Source of the DNA: a virus
Length of the DNA stretch: 25,699 nucleotides
IMG/VR virus record: IMGVR_UViG_3300028418_000025
Span: 1-25,699 of that record
Reading direction: 5' to 3' (one strand)
Part shown: positions 1-8,761 of the stretch, piece after piece
How the letters are laid out: each line of letters begins with the position of its first letter
How positions within the stretch are numbered: the stretch's first letter is position 1
Made by a program: the position numbers and the translations under genes
The notes under the pieces: model-generated
What the model saw: only the letters and a program-made list of their open reading frames with translations
Databases searched by the model: none
Told to the model about the DNA's origin: nothing

Positions 1-3000
1 TTCTTTTGATATGTCTCTTTTTTGAGCTGGAGTAGTAGTATTTAAAGTTTTTTCAGTAGATACAAAATTACCATCACCATCTACAAAACCTTGGTCTGGT
101 TGTTTCAAAGGAACTATAGCGCCATCACTGAATACTATATCAGTAGCTATCCAGCTTGGATTTTTACCTTTAGTAAAATAACCTTTTATTTCTTTTACAC
201 CAGGTATTGTAGATAAATTATTATCTGCAAAGTCTTTTTTGTTATCATATGTTTGATACCTTTTATATCTACTAGAAGCACCTGCAGAAGACTGATGACC
301 TGTCATCCACTTAAGACTAATAGTAATAGCGTCTATTGCTGCTGATTTTTCATCAAAACCATTTTTTAAATTTTTATCATATATATTATTAGTAAATCCA
401 GTAGATAATTCTCTTTGTTTCTTTTGACCTTTAGATCCTTTAGAAAACAACTGTGTAAAAGCTTTAGTCAAATTAAATATTTTACTTAAAGTAGTAGAAG
501 AACTATTTAAACCAATACCTTGAAATAAAAACTCTGCTGTATTAACATCTAGCAATAAACTTTCTTTATACAAATATCTTTTTAAAGGTTGGCTAATTTC
601 ATTAGCAAACTTTTTTAGTGTTTTTAATCCTTCTTCACCAGTAAAATTAACATTGTTAGGACTGTTATAAATTGTTTTCTTTAAAGCATTAAATATATTT
701 GCTGGTGTAGGGTTGACATCTAAATCTTTAAAGTCTTTAATAAAATCATCTGCTTTAGAACTAAATTCTGATCTTTGATCTGTATCTAAAGCTTCACTAA
801 ATTTAACAATATCTTGAGATCTTTGCTCTCCAGCTGTTTGATCAAGCACATCTTGCATATTACTCATTACATTATCTATGTAAAACGATGTAACTTCATT
901 ACTAGTCATACCTGTTCTATCAGATAAGTCAGCTATAAAATCTGGATCAGTACTTAATTTAAACAATTCTGTTTTAGCAAGTTCTTTAGCTATAGGCTTA
1001 ATTAAAGATCTTTGTCTTTCTATTAATGTAGTATAACCTCCTCTAGTAAAGTACTTAGCAAATTCTTGTGGATCTGGTTTTTGAACTTCAAATATTTGTT
1101 TTCTATAATTAGTTACTTTACCTTCATCACTGACTTTCTTAATATCTTCTCTACCTACTTCTTTTAATTTGAATATATTACTCCAAGCTTTACTTTTAGC
1201 TTTTTGCTTTATTAAGTCAATAGGCATAGCTCCTATTATAGTATCCCTGTTGGCATTTATAAAATCAACATATTGTTTTGGAGCAAAACCTAATACGCTT
1301 CTAGTTATAGGACCCATCTCAGCTTTAATAACTTTAGTTATTTCAGTTTCTATAGCATTATTAATTTCTTGAGTTACTGTTGTAGCTGTAACACCTTTTG
1401 TTATAGCTAATTTTTTCAATCTTTTAGAAACAATACTTCTAACTTCATCAAATATTTCAGGAGTAACTATAGACAACTCTTTAAATGATTTTAAATCTCT
1501 ACCTTCTGTAGCTACATCAGCATCTTTAACAACACCTCTTCTAAAACTAGTGACATCCATTTCCACGTCAAACTTGCCGGCTTTAGCGTCTTCTATTTGC
1601 TTGGCTGTTTCACTGTCTATAGACATATCGTTAGTTATAAGATCATTTGGTAAATAACCTAATATTCTTTGGTTAAGCTTAGCATTTATCCATTGAGCCA
1701 ATTCTATATCTTTAAACTTAGACATGTCTCTATTTTCATAAGCTTTAACTAATCCAGGTATACCAGATCCACCAGTAGCCATATCAGAAACAACATCTTC
1801 CAATATCTCAGTGCTAAATCCATCAAAATCTCTTGGTCTTATAATTGTTTTACCAACCCTAAACCCTTTGTTAAGTCTTGAAGTTATAAAGTTTCTATAT
1901 AAATTACCAATCTCAAGACCTTTGTCTTTTATTGATTTATCACTATTATACACGTTGTCAACTTCAGTAAATAATTTCCTATCTGTATTTGATAAATTAC
2001 TTGTTTCTGAAGCTTTAACCTTAGATGCTGCTATTCTATTTTGAGTTGTAGTTTCGCTAATAGATATAACTTTACCTTTTTTATTTACTACACTAAATTT
2101 ATCTTGAGCTTGAGCTAAGTCGGTGATACTTAAATCTCCTTCCGCTATCTTCTTACCAAAACCTAAGAAAAACTCTAATATATCTTTTTGCCCTTTAAAC
2201 TCTATATTATAATCACCATCAGACGCATTCATAAGACCATCATTCATTAGCTTACCCATTATAGCTTTAAAATTGTCCATCTTATCTAAATCGACTTTAC
2301 CTTCAGGAATTAACTCTATGAAAGAAGATATAACTTCGTCATAATCAAAATCTCCGTCTAACTCTAAGTTAGCGTTACTAGCACCCATAGCTTTTAAAGC
2401 GCTCTCTTGACCGGTGTAAACTAAATATTTTATAATTTGATCTCCTAAATTTTTAAATGCTTCAGGATTATTTTTTAATAATTTTCTACTAATAGTATGA
2501 GTGTTTTCGTGAAGTCCACTAGTAAATCTTTTGTTTTTTGTCATATTCTCTCTAACAACAAAATCTAAATTAAATCCTCCTCCAGATATAGATCCACCAT
2601 TCATTTTCCCTTTATATATAGAATTTAAAACATCTCTTCTATTATTTTGCAGATTAGCTTTTGCATCAGCGTTATTTTCTAGTTCTATAGCAACATCAAA
2701 AGCATCTCCAACTTGTTGAGCAGCTTCTTCTTTAGATTCAAAATCAATAAATGTATGACCTAATTTTTCTGACTGTTTTCTATCTTTAGCTAACTGCTTA
2801 TCCATTTGTTGCTCGAAAATTATATTATCAGCTTCTATTGCTATTTCAGAACCACTAGGATTATAATTTTGTTTAGGATTTTTTGAGTTTATATTGTTTG
2901 TTAAAAGATTTTGAGTTGCTTGATCAGTTATTTCTGTATATTTTTTTCTATTAGAATCATTTACATCTTTACCAGCTGCACTCATCATTAAAGCTCCATA

Positions 3001-5739
3001 TGGACTTCCAAATGTTTCTGTATTATTAAACATTTCCATACCTTTTGAAGCCATATTATAAACAGAACCTATAGTTTCTAGTTCTTGCTGTTTTTGTATG
3101 TCTGTTTTATTACTATTAGCTACTTGATAAGCCTCATTTCTTATATTATATAAATTAGTTTGACCTTCTATAAAATCTGTTGCAGCATCAGGTGTCATAC
3201 CTTGTTCTCTAACATTATTCTCAACAGTTAAATAAGCATCTACAGCGTTAGCTTCATAAGTTTCTATTAAACTTATATTTGAATTTATTTCAGCTTTAAC
3301 TTCTTCAACATTTACAGTGTTATCATTTTTAATACTGTTTACTAATTCAGAGTTAGCTCTTCTTAGTTCATTAGCTTTTCTTGTGTTAGTATTTATAGTA
3401 TTTAAATCAGCATTGTTTGTGAAATTCTTAGTTCCTGCTACATATAAGCTTGGCGCTCCACTCATTCCAGCACCCCAAAACCCAGAAGAAACTATAGTTT
3501 CCTTCATGTTTTCAAAGAAAGGTTTTCCATCTATCAAGTTTTGACCACCAGTTGTTAATCCTTCAAAAAACATTTCACCTAGCGTTTCTGGTATAATATC
3601 TTTTCTTAAGTGTTTAGATATTTCTTGAGAAAATCCCTCAGCTAATTCTCTTTCTAATAAATCATCACTGTTACCCGCTATTTTACCTACGCCTTTGTTT
3701 AACATTGGAGCCGTACTAAAATAAGCTAAAGTACCTTCAACTAAGCCATAACCTAGTGATTTTAACACAATCTCAGCTTCACTATATAATTTTTTTCCAC
3801 TCTTAAATTCTTCGTATTCCATTTCTGAAAACTTACCTCCAAAACTAGACATACCAACAAAAGCAGAACTTGATACATTAGATATAGTTTGAAGAGCTTT
3901 CCCTGTAATACCAGCACTTTTAGCAGCTACACCAGTTAAACCACCAGTAGCCATCATTGAAACAATTAAAGGAGCTTGACTAGCTATACTTTGATAAGTA
4001 TATTGACCAACATCTTGCCATGAGTCTATATTATTAAAGCTAATATCATCTTTATAATCATCTCTAACATCTTCTGTCCAGTTTTTCAAAGCCATCATAG
4101 CTTGCTCTACAGGATCTTCAATGCCTAAATTTTCTCTCATTAAGCTTCCAGCTATGCCGCTTATGCTTGCATATTTACCGAGCTGATAAATACCATATGC
4201 TGTATTGCTAATTAAATCTATTGTAGCTAAACCTAAGCCTACTCCAAACTTAGACATATCATTATAGTTTTTTCTAACTATATCTAACTGCTGAGCTTTG
4301 TCTTTACTTTTAGATATATCCTCGTTAAGCTCTAATGTTTCTTTCTTTATAGATTCACTTAAGAATTCAAATCTATTTATTTCTCCAACAAAACCATCAT
4401 ATAACCAAACTGGTATTTTTCTACCATCTTCTGTTTGATAATACTTTTCTCCAGGTTTTATTTCATATTGAATACTTTTATCTTTTTTAAATTCATTAAA
4501 TAAATTGTTATAATAAAAACCTCCTGACTCTTTGCCGTTAATATCTTTTTTTAAACTACCATCTTTATCTATTCCAAAATTATCTAATTCATTAACATAG
4601 ACTTCTAGTAACTTTGATTTTTTCTCTATATCACTATCAGTTTTATCTAAAGATACTTTAGATTTAAATTTAATTTCATTTCTTTCTGTTTCTGTTAAAT
4701 CTTTATTTCCTTTATCATCCCCTTGTTCAATATATTTTTCATATTGCTTAGCTGCTGCGTTTTTTAAATAATTTCTTTTAATTATTTTTCTAACTTCTTC
4801 TTCTACTATAGGTAATTCTTCTCCATTTTCATCAATAAAATTTATGCCAGATCTAGACAACTGGTTTCTAGCTTCATTAAACTCACTTTCGTAGCCAAGC
4901 TCTTTACTTACTTCCTTCGTTCTAAAAGCTTGACCAGTAAATTTAGTTGCACTTGATTCTGAAGACGGAACATAAGGTTCAAACGCATTTCCATTATCTC
5001 TTTCTATTTGTTCTAAAGAGTAAGTTGAGCCGCTAAATAAATCTGGAGCATAAGCCATGTCATCAGCATACTTTATAATATCATCAGGTATACCTGAGTA
5101 CATGCTGTTACTATTTTGTATATCGTAAGAGCTTAAATTAGCAAAGTCTTTTTCATTTGATTCTACGCTTTTTGCTAGCTCTTCTAAAGTATAATTACCG
5201 TTTTCATCTAAATTTAATAATATATCTGCTAATTGAGCTTGAACTATACTAGGGTCTTGAGAAAGATCTAAAACTACCTCTTCAGATGACAATCCATTTA
5301 TAAATATTTTATCTTCGTCTGTTTGTCCAAAAGTACCTGTTCTACCAGCACCAGCAGTAACTCCTAGCACTTCACTTAAGTAAGTTGAAAGCCCTGAAGC
5401 TTGTTCTTCAGTTGATAAAACATCTTCGTCTACCTCAAAAAGACTAACTGGTATTAGTCTATTAACTTTATCTCTTTTAGTTGATACAACTTCTTCTTTA
5501 ACTTCTACAGGTTGTTTTTCTTGGCTAGCTATGCCAGATTGTCCTCCAGCAGTAGACTGTCCAATTAACATTTCGTCAATAACCTTGTTTACTTCAGGGG
5601 TGCTATTATTATAAAGAGAATTTATAGTACCTACAGTAAACTCGGGATCACTAGCTATCTTTGCGTTAAACTCTTCTAAAGTTATATTTTCTCCTGTATA
5701 TTCTATATAGGCGTTATATAATATTTCTTCTGGATTCAT
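1..5739 (-). CDS. Giant internal virion / ejection-type protein, 3' end cut by the window edge (at least 1913 aa)
   Basis: The frame is open from an ATG at 5739 to base 1 without a stop, so 1913 residues are visible and the C-terminus is missing. The N-terminus (MNPEEILYNAYIEYTGENIT) has no signal peptide. Residues about 1-490 are charged and helical. A cluster of hydrophobic, Gly/Ala-rich segments follows: about 498-533, 582-614, 654-684 and 746-767. Further on, residues 1077-1081 read HENTH, a match to the HExxH zinc-peptidase motif, with an acidic DYDEV segment about 54 residues later (E1135) that could supply a third ligand. The rest is mostly helical and Lys/Asp/Glu-rich. It is the last gene seen, after two ejection-type proteins, the place of T7 gp16. 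By analogy it would be packed in the head and sent into the host with the DNA. I see no lytic transglycosylase motif in the visible part. The ejection role rests on position and size; the peptidase is suggested only by the short motif. Confidence 0.75.
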   Translation of the reverse strand, partial: MNPEEILYNAYIEYTGENITLEEFNAKIASDPEFTVGTINSLYNNSTPEVNKVIDEMLIGQSTAGGQSGIASQEKQPVEVKEEVVSTKRDKVNRLIPVSLFEVDEDVLSTEEQASGLSTYLSEVLGVTAGAGRTGTFGQTDEDKIFINGLSSEEVVLDLSQDPSIVQAQLADILLNLDENGNYTLEELAKSVESNEKDFANLSSYDIQNSNSMYSGIPDDIIKYADDMAYAPDLFSGSTYSLEQIERDNGNAFEPYVPSSESSATKFTGQAFRTKEVSKELGYESEFNEARNQLSRSGINFIDENGEELPIVEEEVRKIIKRNYLKNAAAKQYEKYIEQGDDKGNKDLTETERNEIKFKSKVSLDKTDSDIEKKSKLLEVYVNELDNFGIDKDGSLKKDINGKESGGFYYNNLFNEFKKDKSIQYEIKPGEKYYQTEDGRKIPVWLYDGFVGEINRFEFLSESIKKETLELNEDISKSKDKAQQLDIVRKNYNDMSKFGVGLGLATIDLISNTAYGIYQLGKYASISGIAGSLMRENLGIEDPVEQAMMALKNWTEDVRDDYKDDISFNNIDSWQDVGQYTYQSIASQAPLIVSMMATGGLTGVAAKSAGITGKALQTISNVSSSAFVGMSSFGGKFSEMEYEEFKSGKKLYSEAEIVLKSLGYGLVEGTLAYFSTAPMLNKGVGKIAGNSDDLLERELAEGFSQEISKHLRKDIIPETLGEMFFEGLTTGGQNLIDGKPFFENMKETIVSSGFWGAGMSGAPSLYVAGTKNFTNNADLNTINTNTRKANELRRANSELVNSIKNDNTVNVEEVKAEINSNISLIETYEANAVDAYLTVENNVREQGMTPDAATDFIEGQTNLYNIRNEAYQVANSNKTDIQKQQELETIGSVYNMASKGMEMFNNTETFGSPYGALMMSAAGKDVNDSNRKKYTEITDQATQNLLTNNINSKNPKQNYNPSGSEIAIEADNIIFEQQMDKQLAKDRKQSEKLGHTFIDFESKEEAAQQVGDAFDVAIELENNADAKANLQNNRRDVLNSIYKGKMNGGSISGGGFNLDFVVRENMTKNKRFTSGLHENTHTISRKLLKNNPEAFKNLGDQIIKYLVYTGQESALKAMGASNANLELDGDFDYDEVISSFIELIPEGKVDLDKMDNFKAIMGKLMNDGLMNASDGDYNIEFKGQKDILEFFLGFGKKIAEGDLSITDLAQAQDKFSVVNKKGKVISISETTTQNRIAASKVKASETSNLSNTDRKLFTEVDNVYNSDKSIKDKGLEIGNLYRNFITSRLNKGFRVGKTIIRPRDFDGFSTEILEDVVSDMATGGSGIPGLVKAYENRDMSKFKDIELAQWINAKLNQRILGYLPNDLITNDMSIDSETAKQIEDAKAGKFDVEMDVTSFRRGVVKDADVATEGRDLKSFKELSIVTPEIFDEVRSIVSKRLKKLAITKGVTATTVTQEINNAIETEITKVIKAEMGPITRSVLGFAPKQYVDFINANRDTIIGAMPIDLIKQKAKSKAWSNIFKLKEVGREDIKKVSDEGKVTNYRKQIFEVQKPDPQEFAKYFTRGGYTTLIERQRSLIKPIAKELAKTELFKLSTDPDFIADLSDRTGMTSNEVTSFYIDNVMSNMQDVLDQTAGEQRSQDIVKFSEALDTDQRSEFSSKADDFIKDFKDLDVNPTPANIFNALKKTIYNSPNNVNFTGEEGLKTLKKFANEISQPLKRYLYKESLLLDVNTAEFLFQGIGLNSSSTTLSKIFNLTKAFTQLFSKGSKGQKKQRELSTGFTNNIYDKNLKNGFDEKSAAIDAITISLKWMTGHQSSAGASSRYKRYQTYDNKKDFADNNLSTIPGVKEIKGYFTKGKNPSWIATDIVFSDGAIVPLKQPDQGFVDGDGNFVSTEKTLNTTTPAQKRDISKE

Positions 5740-5748
5740 ATAAATATG

Positions 5749-7053
5749 TTAAGGTGTTGGAGCTAAGGGTGTTGGAGTGCTGGGTGTTGAAGTGCCGGCA
5801 AACGGGTTGTTTAATAGAGGATTAGTAAATCCTGTGTTTGGATTTCCGTTAGTTGTGGCCGTTACATAATTAACCGTAGGAGTAACAGCCGTTACTGCTG
5901 ATGGGTTTGGTTGTGCAACTACTACTGTTGGGTCTTCAAGTTTGTATAAATTTATAAAATTTTCAATTAATAGATCATCAACTTTTTCTAAGCTATAATC
6001 CGCCTCGTTAAAACCACTAGCAACCCACAACTGTTGAGGAGTTACTCCAGCTGCTTTGTAATACCCGTTTAAGTATGCTTTACCTTGATCAGTTTCCATT
6101 GCTTTTCTAAAAGCAGGAGTATTTAAAATAGTAACATTTCCACCATTTTTTACAGACATTGCGCTAGTATTCACGTTTGGATCATACTCCATTGCTGGTA
6201 GACCACTTTGAGTTAACACTTTACGTTTCCTAAGTTCTCCAAAATCATTTTCACCACCTTGAAATATTTTAAAACCTTTATTTAAGTACTCTTTTCTTTG
6301 ATCTAAACTATCTGTTTTACTAAAATCAAAATAACCTTTTTTATCTTTTAATCTTTGATCTATTTCTCTCCTATATTCTGTTAAATTAACTGGCGCTACA
6401 GCTTTAGGTGTGTCAGTATCTAAATCTTTATATTCACTAACAACAAAACTTCCATCTTTACCAGGGAAAATACCCACACTACCATCGCCTTTGTCGTAAG
6501 CTTCGTATATACTAATAACCTCTGGTCTAAACGTAGTCATTAAATAATTAGGATCAGTTGGATCAATATCGGCTTTTTTAGCTTCTTGATAAAGTCTATA
6601 TCCTTCAACAAACGTTGCAAGATCTTTTTTTAAAGTTACCACCTGTGAAGAATATCTAGCTCTAATTTGATTTATATCTCTTAATGAAGCGTCTTGCCCG
6701 CCAGCTTGTCTAATCTCAGCTTCCATGTTTTCTCTTATAATTAAAAGATTATCTTCTAAAGCGTTTTTTTGAAAAACATCATCACCATCTAAATCTTTAA
6801 GTTTTGAAAGTATTTTATTTTCTTCAACTATAGAGTTAATACCAGTATCTATGTCTGAATAAGTATTTTTGTAAAATTCTTTTTCTTTTTTTCTATCAAT
6901 AGTTAGCTGTTTGTTTGCTCTTTCTCTGTTTAACGCAAATTGATTAGCAACATTAGCAAAACTACTAGAAATTGTTTTTTGGAAATTATCTAAAGCTCTG
7001 GTAGATAGCTCTACTCTTGTTTGTATTTGTTGCGGATTACTGTATGCTCCCAT
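5749..7053 (-). CDS. Probable internal virion / ejection protein (434 aa)
   Basis: A soluble, mainly helical protein without signal peptide or clear membrane segment. Residues 1-130 are rich in Lys, Glu, Gln and Asn and look coiled-coil-forming, and the middle is mixed. The last 45 or so residues are low-complexity Thr/Pro/Asn (ending STPTPLAPTP), like a flexible tail. It lies 18 bp after the 289-aa membrane-active protein and 9 bp before the giant protein, the position of T7 gp15 in the gp14-gp15-gp16 cassette. I infer that it is a head-packaged component of the DNA-ejection channel, but I recognise no family-defining motif. The ATG is preceded by an A/T-only stretch with no Shine-Dalgarno sequence, as for its neighbours. 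Confidence 0.7.
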   Translation of the reverse strand: MGAYSNPQQIQTRVELSTRALDNFQKTISSSFANVANQFALNRERANKQLTIDRKKEKEFYKNTYSDIDTGINSIVEENKILSKLKDLDGDDVFQKNALEDNLLIIRENMEAEIRQAGGQDASLRDINQIRARYSSQVVTLKKDLATFVEGYRLYQEAKKADIDPTDPNYLMTTFRPEVISIYEAYDKGDGSVGIFPGKDGSFVVSEYKDLDTDTPKAVAPVNLTEYRREIDQRLKDKKGYFDFSKTDSLDQRKEYLNKGFKIFQGGENDFGELRKRKVLTQSGLPAMEYDPNVNTSAMSVKNGGNVTILNTPAFRKAMETDQGKAYLNGYYKAAGVTPQQLWVASGFNEADYSLEKVDDLLIENFINLYKLEDPTVVVAQPNPSAVTAVTPTVNYVTATTNGNPNTGFTNPLLNNPFAGTSTPSTPTPLAPTP

Positions 7054-7071
7054 ATTTTTAATTTTAAAACT

Positions 7072-7941
7072 TTACGCCATGTTATTGTTTTCAAACATCT
7101 CTATAGCGTCGTTATACATGTCATCTGATGCTGATTGAGCAGTCCTGTCTTCTATGAAATTTCTTTCATCTTTTTTCTTTGTTCTTTCAATTTTATTTTT
7201 TGCTCTTTTATCTTGTCTAGCTATTTTTTTTGGGCTTGGTCCAGGTGTTGGGGCTGGTAACATATCAGCAGCTGCGCCAGCTCCAGCTATAAGAGTGCTA
7301 GAGGCTCCTGCAACTGCACCCAACATAGCGTTACTAGAAGCAACGCCATAATCCATTCCCATTTGTCCAGCATTAGTGGCTAATCCAGCTAACCTATCTA
7401 ATCGAGCTATAGTTCTACCTTCTTGTCTACCATAAACATTTATTTCTTCTTTTAATGCAGCTTGTTCTAGAGACATTATTGTATTTAATTTTTGTGCTTC
7501 ACCAGCTAGGTATTGTTTTTGATTAGCTAGTTCTTGATTCTCTAATTGAGCGGCAACTTTTAACTTACTAGCAGCGGCAGATCTAGCTAATTGAGTAGCA
7601 GCCCCAGCCCCAACACCAGCTCTATTCATATTGTTTAATATATTAGCTAGAGCTTCATCAGTTTCTTCCATTTGAAGTTCTATACCAGACATTGCAACTC
7701 CTAGATTTTGATATGGGTTTAGTACATCATCTTTCATGTCTCTAATTTCATCAGACATATCTACAACCTCTTGTCTACTCATTTCTAACTCGGCTATCTC
7801 AGCATTTCTTCTTCTTTGCTCTTTCATAGCGTCTTCTTGAAGTTGTGCTAGTCTTTGTGATTCTTTGCTACCTGCAAATAACTGTGCTCCTGTTGTAAGC
7901 AGAGTTACACCACCCATTATTATTGCTGCTACTGCTCCCAT
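7072..7941 (-). CDS. Membrane-active internal virion protein, T7 gp14-like in design (289 aa)
   Basis: The first 24 residues (MGAVAAIIMGGVTLLTTGAQ and on) are hydrophobic and Gly/Ala-rich. Residues about 25-180 form a long charged, Gln/Glu/Ala-rich coiled coil. A second Ala/Gly-rich hydrophobic stretch lies near 200-227, followed by a Pro-rich linker (PAPTPGPSP) and a very basic tail with KK and RTKKK runs. This arrangement, an N-terminal hydrophobic segment then an Ala/Gln-rich coiled coil, is common in podovirus internal virion protein B (T7 gp14), which forms the outer-membrane pore during DNA ejection. The stop is 18 bp before the next ejection-type gene, and the start is 1 bp from the end of the SET-cupin gene. 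The assignment is by architecture and order, not recognised sequence identity. Confidence 0.72.
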   Translation of the reverse strand: MGAVAAIIMGGVTLLTTGAQLFAGSKESQRLAQLQEDAMKEQRRRNAEIAELEMSRQEVVDMSDEIRDMKDDVLNPYQNLGVAMSGIELQMEETDEALANILNNMNRAGVGAGAATQLARSAAASKLKVAAQLENQELANQKQYLAGEAQKLNTIMSLEQAALKEEINVYGRQEGRTIARLDRLAGLATNAGQMGMDYGVASSNAMLGAVAGASSTLIAGAGAAADMLPAPTPGPSPKKIARQDKRAKNKIERTKKKDERNFIEDRTAQSASDDMYNDAIEMFENNNMA

Positions 7942-7942
7942 A

Positions 7943-8761
7943 TTATTGTTTTTTTAATTTTAAATGTTTTTTATATTCTTCTTTATTTATAGAGAATAAT
8001 CTTTTTTCAATAGCTTTTATATCTCTACCATTATCTGGGTTTGAATGAGTGTTTACCCATATAGCGTCTTCTAACACTTCTATAATTCTTTGATCACCTT
8101 CGTTAGACTTTGTATAATAAGGTGCTTTAAAGCACTTTAAGCCATTTTTATCAGCAACTAGAACAGTTCCATGAATTAAAAACCATGAATGAGATTCATT
8201 ATGTATACAGCCTGATACAATTGTACCTTTTTTTACATCCATACGTCTAATATATACACCATTAGTAAAGTCATCAATGATTTCCATTTCTTCACTTTCT
8301 CTAAGCATATTTTTGCCATCTCCTTTAATTAAGTCATGGTCAATGTTTTCTAGTATTTTTTCTGACAACTTTCTTATAAAGTTTTCTCTTTTGTTTATTA
8401 AATTTAATTCCATTTTTTTTGTTATTGTTTTTAAATTAGTAAAGTAATTTACCAACAATTCTGTACTTTTTTTTATATTTTTTAAAGCAAAAAATTTATT
8501 ATCTTTTAAATAAACGTTAGGATCTGATGAATGATTAACATATCTACCTAATTCTGTTTTATAGTTATTATTTAAAACTTTACCTATTAAAGAATTTTTA
8601 ACATAGTTCTTAGTAGTAAAACAACCAACGCCGTGTATAGAAGATTTTTTTAACTCTATTTCCTTGTTTTCATGTTTTACTTCATGAGAATTTACAACTT
8701 CTTTAATAAATCTATCTTCAGTATAACCTATAATATTTAAAAAATCTTCGTAAGTTTTCAA
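7943..8761 (-). CDS. SET-domain (lysine methyltransferase-like) protein fused to a C-terminal cupin-like domain (272 aa)
   Basis: Residues about 35-106 look like a compact SET domain. HGVGCF at 43-48 matches the N-terminal SET motif, RYVNHSSDPN at 73-82 matches the conserved NHSxxPN S-adenosylmethionine-binding/active-site motif, and ELLVNY at 101-106 matches the GEELxxxY motif with its catalytic Tyr. SET enzymes transfer methyl groups from S-adenosylmethionine to protein lysines. A helical linker (107-162) leads to residues 163-242, which look like a cupin barrel: NGVYIRRMDVKKGT, then His187 and His191, a HGTV turn, an AP turn, and a final WVNTHS with His239. The gene starts with TTG inside a TTGA overlap with the stop of the preceding tail gene, so translation is probably coupled. 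A stop lies just upstream in this frame and the next Met is residue 117, past the SET motifs, so TTG is the only sensible start. The substrate is unknown; a virion or host protein is possible. Confidence 0.8.
   Translation of the reverse strand: MKTYEDFLNIIGYTEDRFIKEVVNSHEVKHENKEIELKKSSIHGVGCFTTKNYVKNSLIGKVLNNNYKTELGRYVNHSSDPNVYLKDNKFFALKNIKKSTELLVNYFTNLKTITKKMELNLINKRENFIRKLSEKILENIDHDLIKGDGKNMLRESEEMEIIDDFTNGVYIRRMDVKKGTIVSGCIHNESHSWFLIHGTVLVADKNGLKCFKAPYYTKSNEGDQRIIEVLEDAIWVNTHSNPDNGRDIKAIEKRLFSINKEEYKKHLKLKKQ

Noticed and set aside
1169-3544. Plus-strand ORFs of 60-77 codons opposite the giant gene
   Set aside because: They are antisense to a continuous 1913-codon frame, are Leu/Ser/Ile/Phe-rich as expected from the complement of Lys/Glu/Asn-rich coding, and have no supporting start signals.
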